Source: Pteria penguin
Lineage: Eukaryota; Mollusca; Bivalvia; Pterioida; Pteriidae
Assembly: GCA_035048485.1 (NCBI GenBank)
Contig: CM068586.1
Span: forward strand, 30,687,349-30,751,348
DNA: 64,000 bases
Direction of reading: 5' to 3'
A model generated the notes under the pieces. The model had not been told where the DNA came from and did not search any database. It saw only the letters and a list, made by a program, of their open reading frames with translations. Position numbers and translations under genes: made by a program. Positions 22,037-34,944 of this stretch are shown here, one piece after another; positions within the stretch are counted from its first letter, which is position 1; each line of letters begins with the position of its first letter.

Positions 22037-22072
22037 CTACTGTCCTCGCCACCAGTTCCGTGCGCCGGAAAA
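22037..22072 (-). repeat. dispersed repeat core (CCGGCGCACGGA), inverted copy
   Basis: The reverse complement reads TTTTCCGGCGCACGGAACTG and continues GTGGCGAGGACAGTA. It matches the shared ends of 1-86 and 23885-23970; the flanks are unrelated. Confidence 0.55.
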
Positions 22073-22747
22073 TATGCTTTCTTATCATATCTTTTAATAT
22101 ATCAAGAAAAAAGATATGACACGCATATCAATTTCGTCGAGTCGTAACACAAAATAGCATTCCTACCTTATTTAATAGCTATATATAAGATATATTGTGC
22201 ATAATGTGTTTTGGGTGGGCTAATTCCCATAGTAAATATACGAGATGACATTGACCTATTTCTTATGTCGCGCTTTGACGTCACGTAACCGATCATTCCA
22301 AAATCGAAAGAGGGGTCTTTAAACATGAAGAATTCAGAAGTAAATCCGTGTGTAAGGCATTTGCATTTAATCAAACAAGACGGAAAAAGGAGTAGTCAGT
22401 TTGCCTTTAAGAAAATGAATTTAAAAATTGTATTATACATGTACAAATTACAAAACTACGACAAATGATGACAAGCAAGGACACTTAAAATTTATTTGAT
22501 CAAGGTTACACATGATGATATCGATGTAAGAATTTGTTTTTCTTAAATATAGAGGATGTACTTTAAAGCTGGCTTTTCACCATAAAAAGCCCATATGTTT
22601 CGAAAACGTTTTTCGGGAACGAAGTCGTATGAAGGGCATTTTGAACATTGTCCAGTTATGTCCGTAATACACACACTTTCTAAAGCTGTTTTTCATTTGT
22701 TTTTCTTTCTTCCTCTCTTTCTTTCTTTCTTTTGATGCAAAGATGAA

Positions 22748-22998
22748 GATTGATTAATTGATTGATTGATTTTGTTTTACGTCACAAGACGAATATTTCA
22801 CGTATATGGTGACGGCATCTGCCTGATGCGGGGCATACAAATTTTGACCTTTGCAACGAACCCACCCGAAGCAGTGAGGTATCTTTAATGTGTCATGCAT
22901 ACCACGATACGGGGTCTCGGTTTTTACTGTCTCATCCGAAAGACATGACACTTGCATGACCAGATCGGGATTCGAACCCGGCCTCCCGATCAGGAGTC
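22748..22998 (-). repeat. tRNA-derived SINE, 5' head incomplete
   Basis: On the minus strand it has GGTTCGAATCCCGATCTGG (B-box region), a body with CAGTAAAAACCGAGACCCC, TGCATCAGGCAGATGCC-like and CACCATATACGTGAAATAT blocks, and an (ATCA)n tail. The anticodon-loop part reads CTCCTGATC (subfamily 2). The first roughly 30 bases of the head are missing or diverged. Confidence 0.85.
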
Positions 22999-23709
22999 TT
23001 TTCATCTATTCTTTCCGGCTTTCTTTTTTTTCGGCTAGGACTGATGGATATGTTGGAAGTTCCACACGGTTTACAAACGAACAGTATTTTAATTATTTCT
23101 AATTGATATATGATTTTTAAACACTTTTTCTCTCTACCCCTCCCCGTTTTTTTTTTTTTTTTTTTTTTGCACCGGTGTAAGAGATATTGTACAAAAGGCG
23201 TTTGGTCGGTCCATCCATCTGTATATGCTTCAGTAGCATACGACACATATCGCGCATTTCTCTTGCGTAATCGCTGCGCTCTGAGAACAGCTTCGATAGC
23301 GTTTTATGGTTTTACGCACTCTTAGAAATTAGAATTTCGAAAATGTTTTAAAAAGATTAAAAAAATATATATACCCTTCTCATTTTCTCTTCATTATTAT
23401 TATTAATTATTATTATTGATAATACTGTTGTATTATAAAACGTATATGTAAGTATGGATGGATGAAATAAGAGATAAATGTTCATAATAATTGTGGTAGT
23501 ACAAACAACAGACAGATTCCCTTTTAAAACCATAATATATACATGTAACTCTTCGCTGACATCTTAGCTTGTAATTCGGCTCATTGTAAAAATGACTTTT
23601 TAAAAAGTTTCCTTTTCATTTGCCCCGAAATAGTTGTACCGGTGATATTTATAACATCGGCTTTCCAATGAGATTAAATTTTCTGTAAGCAATTTTAATC
23701 AACACATTC

Positions 23710-24225
23710 TCAATAGACCTTAACACCCCTATCACACTGGACACTTCCAAAATCCATCAAAGACGGATGCGGTGACGTTACATGGGAATCCCCTTTTCTC
23801 AAACGTATTTTTGTGTTTTGGGGCTCAATAAGGTATATTTCTGTAAGTTTTACTCGGTTCGATTTACGACTCGGCTGCTTTGACACAAAGATGTTGTTTA
23901 TATGTGAATAAAAGTGAATATGACGAGATAAAAGCATTTTTCCGGCGCACGGAATTGGTGGCGATGACAGTAAAGCTTTATTCCATACTAGTCGTCTAAT
24001 AAGGTTCATGAAAGAAAAAATACATCGTAATTGGTTGAAGAGGTCGGCCTTTAGCGTGCATATAGCGGTTTTGTCTATGTCATTACTATATTGTATAATG
24101 AATGACGAAAATCCAAGGCCTGTTCCATAATACGCATCATTACAGAGGGAATACATTAAAATACAGACAAGCATTTGCTCTGATTTGTTCCTAGAGTTCA
24201 AACATCTAGTTAATATTTCAGTCAT
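23710..24225 (-). other. 171-codon open frame of unknown status
   Basis: This is unusually long for sequence of this composition. It begins MTEILTRCLNSRNKSEQMLV and has no stop, but no domain was recognised. It runs straight through the dispersed repeat at 23885-23970, which argues for chance or for a mobile-element remnant rather than a host exon. No splice context or family match can be offered. Confidence 0.25.
23885..23970 (+). repeat. dispersed repeat, copy 2 (CCGGCGCACGGA core)
   Basis: Same orientation as 1-86 and roughly 93 percent identical, including ACAAAGATGTTGTTTATATG at the left edge. Confidence 0.65.
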
Positions 24226-24740
24226 TTTCTATTAAATTAAATCGAAGATTATTAATAACTCCGAGAGAAGTACTCCGGCGATAATGAATTTACATGAATA
24301 GAAGTTAATCCAATTGTTCATTGAACGTTTATCTTTACAAAAGAGATTACCTCTACCATATGTACTGTCAATGAAACTGAACTGGGTTTTGTTTCGGGTT
24401 TTCGTGATGATAGCGGCTTACAGTATGGTGAGAATTGCAATGTAGAATAACGAGAAATAAATAAAACATAAGGCAGGTCTATATTGAAAATTGAAATATA
24501 ATAAAAATGAAACAATATTAGAACAAAGTGGACAATGCATATGTCATGAAGGAGTTGCTAAACGCGAGAGAAAATCATTCTATCAAATTTACTGAAGCAT
24601 ATAAATTTAATTGCCTAATATTAAAAAGATATGGGTTGACAAAAAGACCTACAACGTGAAGCGGAAATGCTACCTCATTATATCCCCAATCTGAGCCCTT
24701 ATGACTTGAATTATTGACAGTGTTAATTTGTTCCTATACC

Positions 24741-25160
24741 TTAACTAGCACAATGAAATGTTGGTAGAGGCCCTTGACTAGCACAATGAAATATTGGTAG
24801 AGGCCCTTGACTAGCACATAATTCAACTTTCTACGGTTTGCAAAACAAATGTCAGAGGCCTTTGATCCTATAACCCAATTCTGAACAACATGGTAAACCG
24901 AGATCGAAAATAATACAAGCTAAGAGGCCTTTTCCTCCATAACCCTGACTGTGCCACATGACAAATTTAAGTTCAACAATAGCAGGGTACAGACCCTTGT
25001 CCTCATAATTCCACTTTTACCCTAATTGTAAAAACGTCTGAGGCCATAACCATATCTGGAGTCATTCCACCAAACTACATCTAAGGTTAGAGGGTCTGTG
25101 GCCCCATAACCTTGCATCTCAAAAGTGTTATTCCATCTTTTGATATTGGTTGACGCCCCT
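24741..25160 (+). repeat. 33-bp tandem repeat grading into a degenerate array
   Basis: TTGACTAGCACAATGAAATA plus TTGGTAGAGGCCC is repeated at 24741 and 24774, with a partial third unit at 24807. Further right, GAGGCC...ATAACC words recur irregularly to about 25160, as if an older array had decayed. Confidence 0.6.
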
Positions 25161-26329
25161 AACTGCATGTGTTGTTAATAATTACGGAATTTCTTTATTC
25201 AATAAGCTGTATTCGCACTGTGACTTGGTACAGTGCAACCATATATTTCTGATATATAACGAAACTAAGTGACAGTCACGATGTATTTCAAAGCTTTGTA
25301 ATTAAAAAGATACTGCAAAAAGGTTGTAACACGTGACTCAAGATATCCGATCCCCCTTATCATACTTGCGAAATCAGTTCCCTATATTTGCATCAGTCAC
25401 ACGCTAATTACAACTATGTACTTGCACGTGTACGTGTTCTGCACGCTTTTTGGTGAAATTACCTCAAATAATAGTACCTGCAAAAGTTGTATCTGGCGTG
25501 AAAACATTACTTTCTTGCCTGTGGAATAATGTGACAATCCTGCACAGGTTGAAATTCGTTTGGGGTCCTTCAAACAAGCTAGCCTCAAAAACTGTTACTA
25601 TCAAGAATACGAATGACTAAGATACTGATTACGGATACGGTTTCCATTTATACTGCTTATTCATACTGTACATGACTACTTAGTATCATTACTTAAAAAT
25701 CGGATATTTGCTGAGCAAAACGTTAAAGTGCTAAAGCAATCGGAAACGGTTCTTTAATGGCAATGTCTAGGTCATTCCAAGATTCGGCCCATTCACTAAT
25801 TAAAATACTTATAGTATTAATAGCCAGGCTTTATGTACCTAGTCAAGTGGTTAAGATTTAAAATTGGAGTTAAAATACAGTTGACAACAAATTCAAGGAA
25901 ACAAGAAGTTACACATTTCAATATAGAAGGACAATACGTAAGTAATAGTGAAGTGAAACTTATCATTGGTTAACTTTGATAAAATATCTCATGACGTATG
26001 GCATCTTATCTTTGATCATGATGAAAACCATTACAATCATGAAAATCATTAATGTTTTAAAAGTTAAACTGCTCTTGTCATGTGTTATTCTCCTTTACAT
26101 AAAAGACGCCTTTGCCCTACACAAGGCTTATTATTTTCACATTATAACTGTCATCTCCTATCGCTATAGACGGCAGTAGTATGACCTTTCTTCCAGATAA
26201 ATTATTTTAGTACAATTTCGCTACTTGTATTGACAATCCATGCTCATTAAACCTACTCTGTTTAGCAGTATATTCTGTATATCCTTGAAAAAGTCAACAG
26301 ATCTCATATAGAAATTCAACATATCTTAA
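25161..26329. other. no recognised features
   Basis: AT-rich intronic sequence. The frames at 25397-25588 and 25976-26179 carry no motif. Confidence 0.45.
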
Positions 26330-26960
26330 TGTAAAGATGATGGATAAATCCAAACCATAAGTCTAAAACTCATGAAACCAGAGGACATACAAAATCAGTG
26401 AAAATGATAAAACAAGTGGAAAATAACAAAATATGTCTACTTGAAGAGCATATGTGAACCCCTGTGATGGAGTGAGATCAGGTGCCCGGGGAGAGTGAGC
26501 ATATGTATTTATATATGGAGAAGTCAAAGTAGGTAACCTTCTAATATAAAAGGTGTCAAATCTGTGTAAAATGATCGGAATCGGTCTCAGTCCAGAATAC
26601 CATTTAAAAGTCTGGATAACGAGATATCATATGGAGTAATAAGAGTCTCGTAACAACCGTAGAACTTCCTTAGTGACGTTGCTAGTCTAGCACATATATA
26701 ACCCTGGTTGAGCAGCTTAAATGAAAGTCGCCTAGCCCTCAGAACAAAGTCATTGTAATTTGAACATGCTCTGGAATAACGTATTAACTGAGATATGAAT
26801 ACGCCGTATGCGGGCGATGATGGAATGTTGCTACTTATGAAAGGAAAGTTTGTGATAGCGAAATTGAAATTGTCACGTTTGTCATAGAGTGAGGTGTTCA
26901 ATTGACCGTTAATGTCGATAGACAACATAATATCTAAATACGAAGTAGAATTACTAGCCG
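26330..26960 (-). pseudogene. PLE-A1 element, 3' end (RT C-terminus and tail)
   Basis: Minus-strand coding sequence to a TGA at 26587-26589 gives DINGQLNTSLYDKRDNFNFA, YGVFISQLIRYSRACSNYND and a LRKFYGCYETLITPYDISLS ending. It is nearly the same as 52010-52366. The tail to 26330 ends in the same CATCATCTTTACATTA. Part of the 3' module is deleted: GAGTGAGCA joins TATGTATTTATATATGG. The 5' truncation lies just downstream of the YIDD region. Confidence 0.88.
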
Positions 26961-27986
26961 ACGGTTCGAAGAAGAGTATGGAATGAGGAAAACTTCAATT
27001 AAAGCCAGATTTAATTCAGGTTCATTGAAACACCAATAAAAGATAGCTCTTCTTAAACCCAAATGGAGTTGTCTTTTCTTTAAAGATCAAATAAACGTTT
27101 CATTTTCCAGCATAATATTGACTTAGATTGAAAAGAAGAATATAAAGTACTGCACAAATTAAAAGGGAGATTTGCAAAAATAAAATCCGTTGAATAGACA
27201 TAATTAAATGAAAAAGAGTCATCCAAATGATAAAACAATGTAGCTGTAACTGTACATCATACATATAACTGCCACCCGTTCTGACCCGTTTCCGATTCCG
27301 GATTTTCCCAACGTATGTACACAATGAAAAGAAAATAAAAATAAACAGAAAGTATAGAAATTTGACGGCTCGGTGTAATTAATTGTTTGTTATGGATCAT
27401 ATGAGCAAGCCAAAGCAGTGGGTTCAAATTCAATATTGGTGTTGGGGGTGCAAAATGTTTCCTCGTTACATTTTCATCATTGTAAATTTTCTTGACTGTA
27501 CAGTAATGAAATTAAGTAAAGTGAACAAGAAACTAAAAAAAAAAACCCCGAAATGTCCACCATGATATATATCAGCTGGTTAAATTGGCCTAGTGCAGAC
27601 TTTGTGTATGTATTGTGGTGGTACCGGTTGGGGGTGGGGAGGAGGGGTGTTGTTGAATGGTTGTATCAAAATTTTGTTGTAAACTTGGTCATACATACAT
27701 ATTAAGTACATTTTAGTCTGGATATATATTTAGTAGAGTAGAAACCAGCTACATTTCTACAGATATTTATTTTTATTTTCAGCTAGCCAAGTAAATCCTG
27801 ACATTACATGAAAATGTGAGACATTAGAATCCTTTGAATTGTTATTTCCTAATAAAATACTCATTCAAAAGTACTTTATTTTGTGTATGATTGTCTATCA
27901 CAACGATATGTATATAGAATAATCTATAATACTGTGCATCTTTACATTCTGTAAGTTTCACTAATTTTCACTTTTTGTATTTTCAA
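26961..27986. other. no recognised features
   Basis: AT-rich. It includes a short G-rich patch at 27618-27650 (GGGGGTGGGGAGGAGGGG). Confidence 0.45.
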
Positions 27987-29676
27987 AGAAAAAAGAGGAG
28001 TTACCGGCTCAGTTATGTGGCAGAACTCACCATGGAGCTATACAATACATGAATATAAATAATATAATAGAACATTTAACACATTACAAAAATATTTGAT
28101 TGTAGTGCAATTACGATACCGACTTAGGACGGTCATTTAATTTGACAAAAGCTAAACAAATGGTGTGGTTAACCGGTTTACGGGCCCACCTTCCCACTCA
28201 CCGTAACAGCAGAACAATCAAAAGACGTATATTTAAAAATTTATAAATAATCCTCCATGTAAAGAACAAGGGTCAACAGGTATCGCATATTGAGAGGTCA
28301 TAAAAATATAAACACGTAAGGTATTGTAAAACACATAATGGTATAAAAATATATGCGACATCAACATGATAAACCGTACTCTGCCAGTCTGAAAGCGAGC
28401 TAAGACCCTAGATCTGTAGGAGTCCCGACTAACAGTCAGAGGGGACGATGTTCAGGACCATGTCTCCTCTGAAAGAGGTTTGGACAAGGCCCGTCATATA
28501 GTCCCCACCGCCCTGTTAGTCAGCGTGCAACGTTCAAGTAAAAGTCTGCATAAGGCTGTAGAGGGGCCAAATACAAGACCTTTAGTCTTTTTGATGATCT
28601 CAATATCATATTGTCTATTTAGGAGACGTTTGACTATTTTATTACATGATAAAATAACGTTATCGGAGCCTTTTACTTTCCTTAGTTTATATACGAGATC
28701 ACCGTAAAAATTAGGATGGGAAATTCCATTGGATACATACTGTTGAAAAGAAATATTTCCAAATTTAGATAGAAGTTCTGAATAAGATCTGAAGAATTTG
28801 CCGAATGTTTTTCTTAGCTTGTGATATCTGTAACCCTGAGTTAAAAGTTTAGTAGTAATTTGTAAATTTCGTGTATGAAAGTCCAAAACATCGGTGCAGC
28901 CTCTGACAAATCGAACTAATTGAGATATATAGATACCATATGATGGGAGTCGAGGGACATCGCCATCCAAGTAAGGGAAATTTACAATAGGAAATCCAAA
29001 ATCCTCACGTTTATCATAAATATTAGTATATATTAGGTTGTTGATAATTTTGATTTTTAAATCTAAGAAAGGTGTAGATTTATCTCAAGTATTAGCTTTA
29101 TTCAATGTGAGCTCTGGTGGATATATTTCTGATATAAATTGTTCGAATTCAGGGTTATCGATAACCAAAATGTCATCCAGATATCTGCAAGTATTATTAA
29201 ATTTGTCAATGAGGTCAAAACGTTTTGATTTTTGAATAGAAACCATAAAATCCCTCTCATAACAATAAAGAAATAAATCTGCTATCAGAGGCGCGCAGTT
29301 AGTACCCATAGGAATCCCAACTATTTGTTGATATATCTTGCCATCAAATTGCACAAAAATATTATTCATGAGAAAATCTAGTGCTTTACATAATTCCTTG
29401 CAAGTACAGTATTTATATGAAGTATATTGTTTGTTGGAAAAGAATCCATAGTTATTGGAAGTACATATGTACGTTTTAGATTCTCTGTGAAAACACCATT
29501 GTATAAGAGACAGCAACTTGCTTTTAATCAAATCATGAGGCAGAGATGTATAAAGTGTAGAAAAATCAAATGTAGAAATTTGAGTCGCTTTGAAATTTAG
29601 CGAAAGAAGTTTGTCTATAACTTCATGAGAATTTTTAATCGACCCGAGGTTATTGTAGGAGAATAAGATTAGGGGT
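27987..29676 (-). mobile_element. PLE-B1 element, most complete copy
   Basis: On the minus strand it runs from about 29676 (truncated 5' edge) through the RT gene to a 3' tail ending CTGAGCCGGTAACTCCTC plus T-rich DNA at 27987. The tail contains GGTTAACC and the paired words GACTGTTAGTC. The tail is nearly identical to those at 1631-2140 and 2582-3040 and to the split copy at 49401-49958. Confidence 0.85.
28494..29676 (-). pseudogene. PLE-B1 reverse transcriptase
   Basis: In one frame it reads SIKNSHEVIDKLLSLNFKAT, STFDFSTLYTSLPHDLIKSK (motif A), GIPMGTNCAPLIADLFLYCY (motif B) and CRYLDDILVIDNPEFEQF (motif C, YLDD intact). A single TGA at 29085-29087 interrupts after LNKANT. The same frame then continues FLDLKIKIINN, DFGFPIVNFPYLDGDV, YISQLVRF and the ending CTLTNRAVGTI. 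No endonuclease domain follows the thumb. The N-terminal half is missing. One stop codon is the only lesion seen in the retained part. Confidence 0.88.
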
Positions 29677-30660
29677 AGTCAATCATGTTTTTTTTTTTAT
29701 AACTTTTTGATTTGTGATAAAGATAATAATTAATATTGAAAAAGATATACACTTCATCAATTTTTCATGTTTCAAAAAGCACAAAAATTTCTTTTTTTCA
29801 TACCCCCAAGTGTTATTTTGAATCCCATATTATGCCTCTAGTCCATATATCATCAGTCATATTTTACAAATAAGTAACATCTGTGATATTTATTTTATTT
29901 TTAAGAAGGATATATTTATATATCAAGTATTAATTTAAAATGAATTTTGTTTCAAAATATGGTCTAATTTTATCTTTTAATATGAACAGTCTTATAAATG
30001 AATTGATGATTAGGAATGTAAGAGTCAATATAGGGTGGTATGTAATGTATTGAAAGCCCGTTCTTCTTCAAACTTCAGACGGTGAAATTCAATTTCTTCT
30101 CGATAAATCGACTAATTGAATGTTAAGGGAGCTTCTATGCAAAAATAATTTACTTCTGATGTGTACTTAAAATTCGGGTCAGTTTTTTATATGATGTTTC
30201 AATGAACCATAAATCTTTATTTTTACCGAACAAACCCGAGAGAAAACTTGAAATGAAACTTGGTTTATTTATCTCCATACTTGAACGACGTAAGAATTAA
30301 TATATCTTGATTACTACTTAGTTGAAAATGACGTCGATCTGAGAATAAATCCAAACATGCTAATCAGCAAAAGAAACAACATTAGAACACATGTTTCTCT
30401 ACAGCGAAGCGATGAGGCAATGGTCAGTACACATCGCTGTACCGATATTTATCCTGGTTTAGAAACATGTTTGAGTTGGGGAAAAACATAGGAGAAACCC
30501 TCACATATTCATTTACACAAATATACACATGTATATATCTATTTACAATATTGCATATTATTAGAAATCGTCATCTCAAGACTTGGATAATGAATTCAAT
30601 GAATTAAAGATTTTTACAATACAAAATATACAATAAACTTACGGGGATTGATTATGATGA
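29677..30660. other. no recognised genes
   Basis: AT-rich. ACATGTTTCTCTACAGCGA near 30389 and a partial complement ending AGAAACATGT near 30473 make a weak interrupted inverted repeat. Confidence 0.45.
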
Positions 30661-31545
30661 GAGTATGTTTACTTTGGCAGAAGTTGGGTTACATTCTGGA
30701 TTACTACGCGCAGATGGGCGATTGCTATAGCCGGGATATTGCTATGCATTGGAGTCGATCTAAACATAAATTGGTTTAAAAGCTCCCCAAACCCTAAATT
30801 GCTAGAGTCTGTTAACAGATTTAAAGTATTGGAGGATTCGCATTTATCTTCCAACATCATTTCCTTACCTTTGAAATTGTTTATAAATATAGACCATGCT
30901 GACAGTTCTGACTTAGCTTCTTTCGTGAGTCTGCGGACATTGTGTGTTTTTAAAATTAAATGTCAGTTCACTAATACGATACAAGAACGCTCTATCCGGT
31001 GTTTCAACTGCACACGCGTATTTTAAAAAACCAATTATGGATTGTAACTTCCGTAACAATAATTTTGAAACTTTATTTATTTTACAACAATTAAGAAACA
31101 AGTTAACAACTTTTATAAATCTTGCTCGTTGGCACGGATCTTGGTGTAAGGGTGTCGTTTGTGTGGGAGGAAACTGGAGTACCCTGAGTAAACCCACATG
31201 GTAGCACTTCCGAAATCGTAACTCTAATTCTATGTATTTTTTCTTGTGGTGCCATATTTCCAAATTTACCGTGTCAAGCTCAAGATCCAAGAATACTAAT
31301 TCCATAATCGGAGAAACTGTTTCATTTTTATGGTACCTCAATTTCCGCACAGAGATTGAGAAAGTGATGCGAATGCTTGTCGCCAGTGTCCGAGTTAGGA
31401 TCCCGTAAGAATAAGAAATTGTCCTGAACCTGAAGCACTCTTGGACTTTGAGGTGATAGTTCATAATCCAATGTAGTGAAGTGCAACATTTTACAAACAG
31501 GTTATGAAGAGAAAACAGAAGACATCTGACAAAGCTGTATGACAC
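30661..31545 (-). pseudogene. YR-retrotransposon (DIRS/Ngaro-like) RT-RNase H fragment
   Basis: The minus-strand frame 31545-30913 holds MELVFLDLELDTVNLEIWHH, then LLRKLQSIIGFLKYACAV and ETPDRAFLYRISELT. This is the RT connection pattern (F-L-x-x-E-x-D-T, L-Q-S-x-I-G-x-L-x-x-A-C) seen in tyrosine-recombinase retrotransposons. After a frame slip near 30920 it continues ARSELSAWSIFINNFKGK and SSNTLNLLTDSSNLGFG, an RNase H start with the TD-x-S motif. No recombinase part is visible downstream. It is not closely related to the element at 39121-42330. Confidence 0.65.
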
Positions 31546-33797
31546 AAATCACGAAGAACAGGCACAAAACATGATAACAGAAGACTATACACGGAAAAAA
31601 ATATTAGATGGTGCTGCTTTTACAATACCTAATAACGTTACACAAAGGGAAGACTTCTGCCAAAAGAAACTTTATCATTAAATTAAAAATCTAAACCCTC
31701 ATAGTCCTTCCGATGTAAGGGATTAATTTGAATGTGAGTTCAATATCTGTCTCAGCCTTTAGGGTCTCTCTTCCTCACTAAGTGATTTTATAGCATCATC
31801 TATAGATTGACATTGGACAATTGTATAATGTGTTGGGATACTGCGATTTACCCTAGGGTATGATAAGCGATGAATGATTTTAAATTCTTTGGGGTTTTTT
31901 GGGGGAGCTAGATCTTAAGGTGAGATTTGGATATTTTTAAGGAGCTTGTCTGAAAAGTACCCAACAACTATGCCAAACTGATTTTCTTTTTCAAATGCTT
32001 TCTCAATGATTACATGGTTATCTCATGATTTAGATGTTTGCTTTGCCTGAATCGCCATGTTTGGCGACTCGGGTTCTGCTTCGGTGACTGTTCATTCAAG
32101 TCCTGGTTTAAAGGTGTTTGGGAGCCTTGATCGTCTAATAGTTGTTGGGAGGTTTGGTCGCTTTTTATATTATTGATTTGAGGAAGTTACCCAAGTGTCT
32201 GTTTCAGGCTGTGCACATTTCATATATCTTGTGCAAATGCCTATACTATATCGAGCTGCTCCTCCAAATAGAAAACTGTGTTTCCTCTGCCATCACGTCA
32301 CTGTTGCCTGTAGACTGTTTAGCCGTTGTACTTTGTTTATCTTGAATCCGCCTTGAGCGTTTGACCAAGGGTCCCACATTATCAGAAAATACCTGTTAAA
32401 AGCATTGGATATTATACTCTAGCACTACTTATTATACAGCTATCAACACAGTGACGTTGCATTGCTTATCTATGCTCTTTGAACTAAACATGGCACTACA
32501 ATATGTCTGAATAGAGCACTGAGCATAGTGCTATCAAAACTCTAGTACTTTGGTAGTTAAAACACGGTTGGCGGACCTCGTGATATACGAGAAAGAGTGA
32601 TATACATGTATATGCTATCTGCAATGGATGTCATTCTGTGCCCAAGATTAAAATGTCCGACGTAGTCAGTTAAACCTCAGGTCATATGATTGTAAATAGT
32701 CGCACCGTTTGAAGTAACATTCAAGAAAACGTCGACTACAGGGAATCCGCTTGAATAACACATTGTTAAACGTAGCAAATGCAGACTTTCATGTCAAATA
32801 TAACAAATTGTGTCATAACGTAAAAACGACACTTAAATCAAATCCAAAGTTTGGATTCAGCCTTAAACACTGAATGTCATTGTTTTTAAATGATTGCTTA
32901 TGGCAAAGAAAGCGGGAAAACGGAGATGGACTCCACAGTTGCGATAAAGTTCACAACACTATTTATATATCCCGATAAAGTAAGCAAAAGGAAAAAAAAA
33001 CACAATAGATTGACTAGATGGAGAGTGTTTTGTAGTTTGACCCGTTTAGATCCCATAAACCATTTTATACATGTAAATGAAAGGGAATTGTTTCTTGAAG
33101 TGTACTAGGGTCTATTTGCCATTCTTTTCCATTTTTCTTAACCAGAACTGGTTCTGAGTTCCGTTTTCATGTACGAAACTGAGATGTACTGTTTAGTTCC
33201 ATATAAAGGGCACAATACTAGGCAGCTGTAAGTGTGCTGTCCTAAACAGAACATAAATTAATACACCAGTTTATACGCGAAACTAAGAGGCATTGCCTGT
33301 TTATTTCAATATTGTCTTAAACCGAATTTTTGAGCAGTTTTTATTTTTCTATAGTAGATATTGAAGGACGTACACATATGTGTGCATTTTTTACAGAGCA
33401 GAATTTGGATTCATGTGCTGTATAAGAAACAAGAGATTGATCGACTGCAAGCCTTTTTATTTCAAACTGAAATGAATTTATTTCAGATTGTCTTAAACTG
33501 AGAGATCAACTAGGGTCTAGTTGCGAAACTCTAATACGGAACTAATCTCCATTCCCCGATTCCGATTATCTTTAACTGAAACTAAGTTGAGGTGCGATTC
33601 TTAATTTCATGTAATGGCCATGGGGTTAGGTAACAAACTTATATGTTTCTTGAAACGGAACCTAGAACTAACTTTTATGTACGATATACATATGCGTTAA
33701 AAGAATGTACTTTATTTAGTAATTATATGCGTTCAACGATCAAATAAAAGCCTAGTTATAACAGTAGCAGTAAAATCACAACAATATATATGAATAT
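31546..33797. other. intronic stretch, mostly unassigned
   Basis: The segment at its left edge, 31506-31571 (ACATCTGACAAAGCTGTATG core), is repeated at 61826-61886. Around 33120-33690 words such as AGTTCCGTTT and GAAACTAAG recur irregularly, perhaps an old repeat. No gene was recognised. Confidence 0.4.
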
Positions 33798-33810
33798 TCA
33801 CATTGCATGA

Positions 33811-34091
33811 AGGCGGTGTGGCCTAGTGGATAAGGTGCTCGGCTCGTGATCGAGAGGTCGCGGGTTCGACTCCCGCCCGGGGCACACCGGTGTTCTGTCT
33901 TTCGGATGAGACAGTAAAAACCGAGGTCCCGTGTCACGGTAGGCGTGGCACGTAAAAGATCCCTCACTGCTTCGGGTGGGTCCGTTGCAAAGGTCTAAAT
34001 TTGTATGCAATGCATCAGGCAGATGCCGTCACCATATACGTGAAATAATCATGGAGTGACGTAAAACAATAATCAAACAAACAAAAACAAA
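33811..34091 (+). repeat. full-length tRNA-derived SINE with 13-bp target-site duplication
   Basis: The head contains TGGCCTAGTGG (A box) and GGTTCGACTCC (B box). The predicted anticodon loop is CTCGTGA (subfamily 1). The body carries GAGACAGTAAAAACCGAGG, CACGTAAAAGATCCCTCACT, CATCAGGCAGATGCCGTCAC and CATATACGTGAAATAAT. It ends in a CAAACAAACAAAAAC-type tail. TCACATTGCATGA occurs immediately before (33798-33810) and after (34092-34104), a perfect target-site duplication. It would have been copied by a partner LINE. Confidence 0.95.
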
Positions 34092-34104
34092 TCACATTGC
34101 ATGA

Positions 34105-34944
34105 TAAGGGCAACCTCTAAAAGTAAAAGTGAATGACCCATACATTTAAAACAATATCAGATAACATAATATCAGATAACACATATTTAAGGGAAATAGT
34201 TTTAACACACTACTGATATTAAAAATATCAGGGAAAAAATACATGTATCAATTAAGTGCACCATATGGAAATCCAAAGTAAAAATTACTTACAGTTTTTT
34301 AATTATGGAAATGACGAAAAGTCAGAGCCAAAGGACCAGTCTAAGGACAGCTGTGCATAAGGGAGATAATTATCACAGTACATGTATTTCATATCAGTAC
34401 TGAAGCATGGGAAATCAAACATGATTTACGTAGCTTCAATGTATAACACAATGAACAGACAACAAATTATTTGACGTTATAGATTTGCCTTTACTCTATC
34501 AAGAATTGTTATGTAACGAATTCTAAAGGAGTGGAATACTTTTGTTAAAGACTCTGAGAAATTATTCATCAGAAGCAAATTAAAGAATCACCTGATAAGG
34601 CCCAATTGATTATAATTATGAAAAATGTGTCAGAACATATATATACATATATACTTATTATTTGCCCTAATGACTATATGAACATGTCGACGACTTTTGT
34701 CTCTTCAGTAATGATATACGCAACGGTAATTGTTACATTATAAAGTAGACAGGATGGCAACTTATAAATTCTTGGTCTCATGAGTTTAATGTTAAGCAAT
34801 TTATGTGTTTATTTTGAAAGTATGAAGAATCTTATTCATTTATTTGATTTTTTTTCTTGCAAATTATAGCGCTTGTACCGTCCCAACCCAATTAAACAAT
34901 TAATATATCATCAAAAATATATTAAAGAAAATTTCTAATGTATA
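34105..34944. other. no recognised features
   Basis: AT-rich intronic sequence; no motif found. Confidence 0.45.

Noticed and set aside
26985..27015. AAATCTGGCTTTAATT near the truncated PLE-A copy as another PLE fragment
   Set aside because: Only about 16 bases match 18165-18180; too short to support.
27600..27660. G-quadruplex regulatory element
   Set aside because: Only three runs of four or more G plus a GG; no promoter or gene nearby.
33811..33890. Functional tRNA gene
   Set aside because: The tRNA-like part is continuous with a SINE body and tail, and flanked by a target-site duplication.
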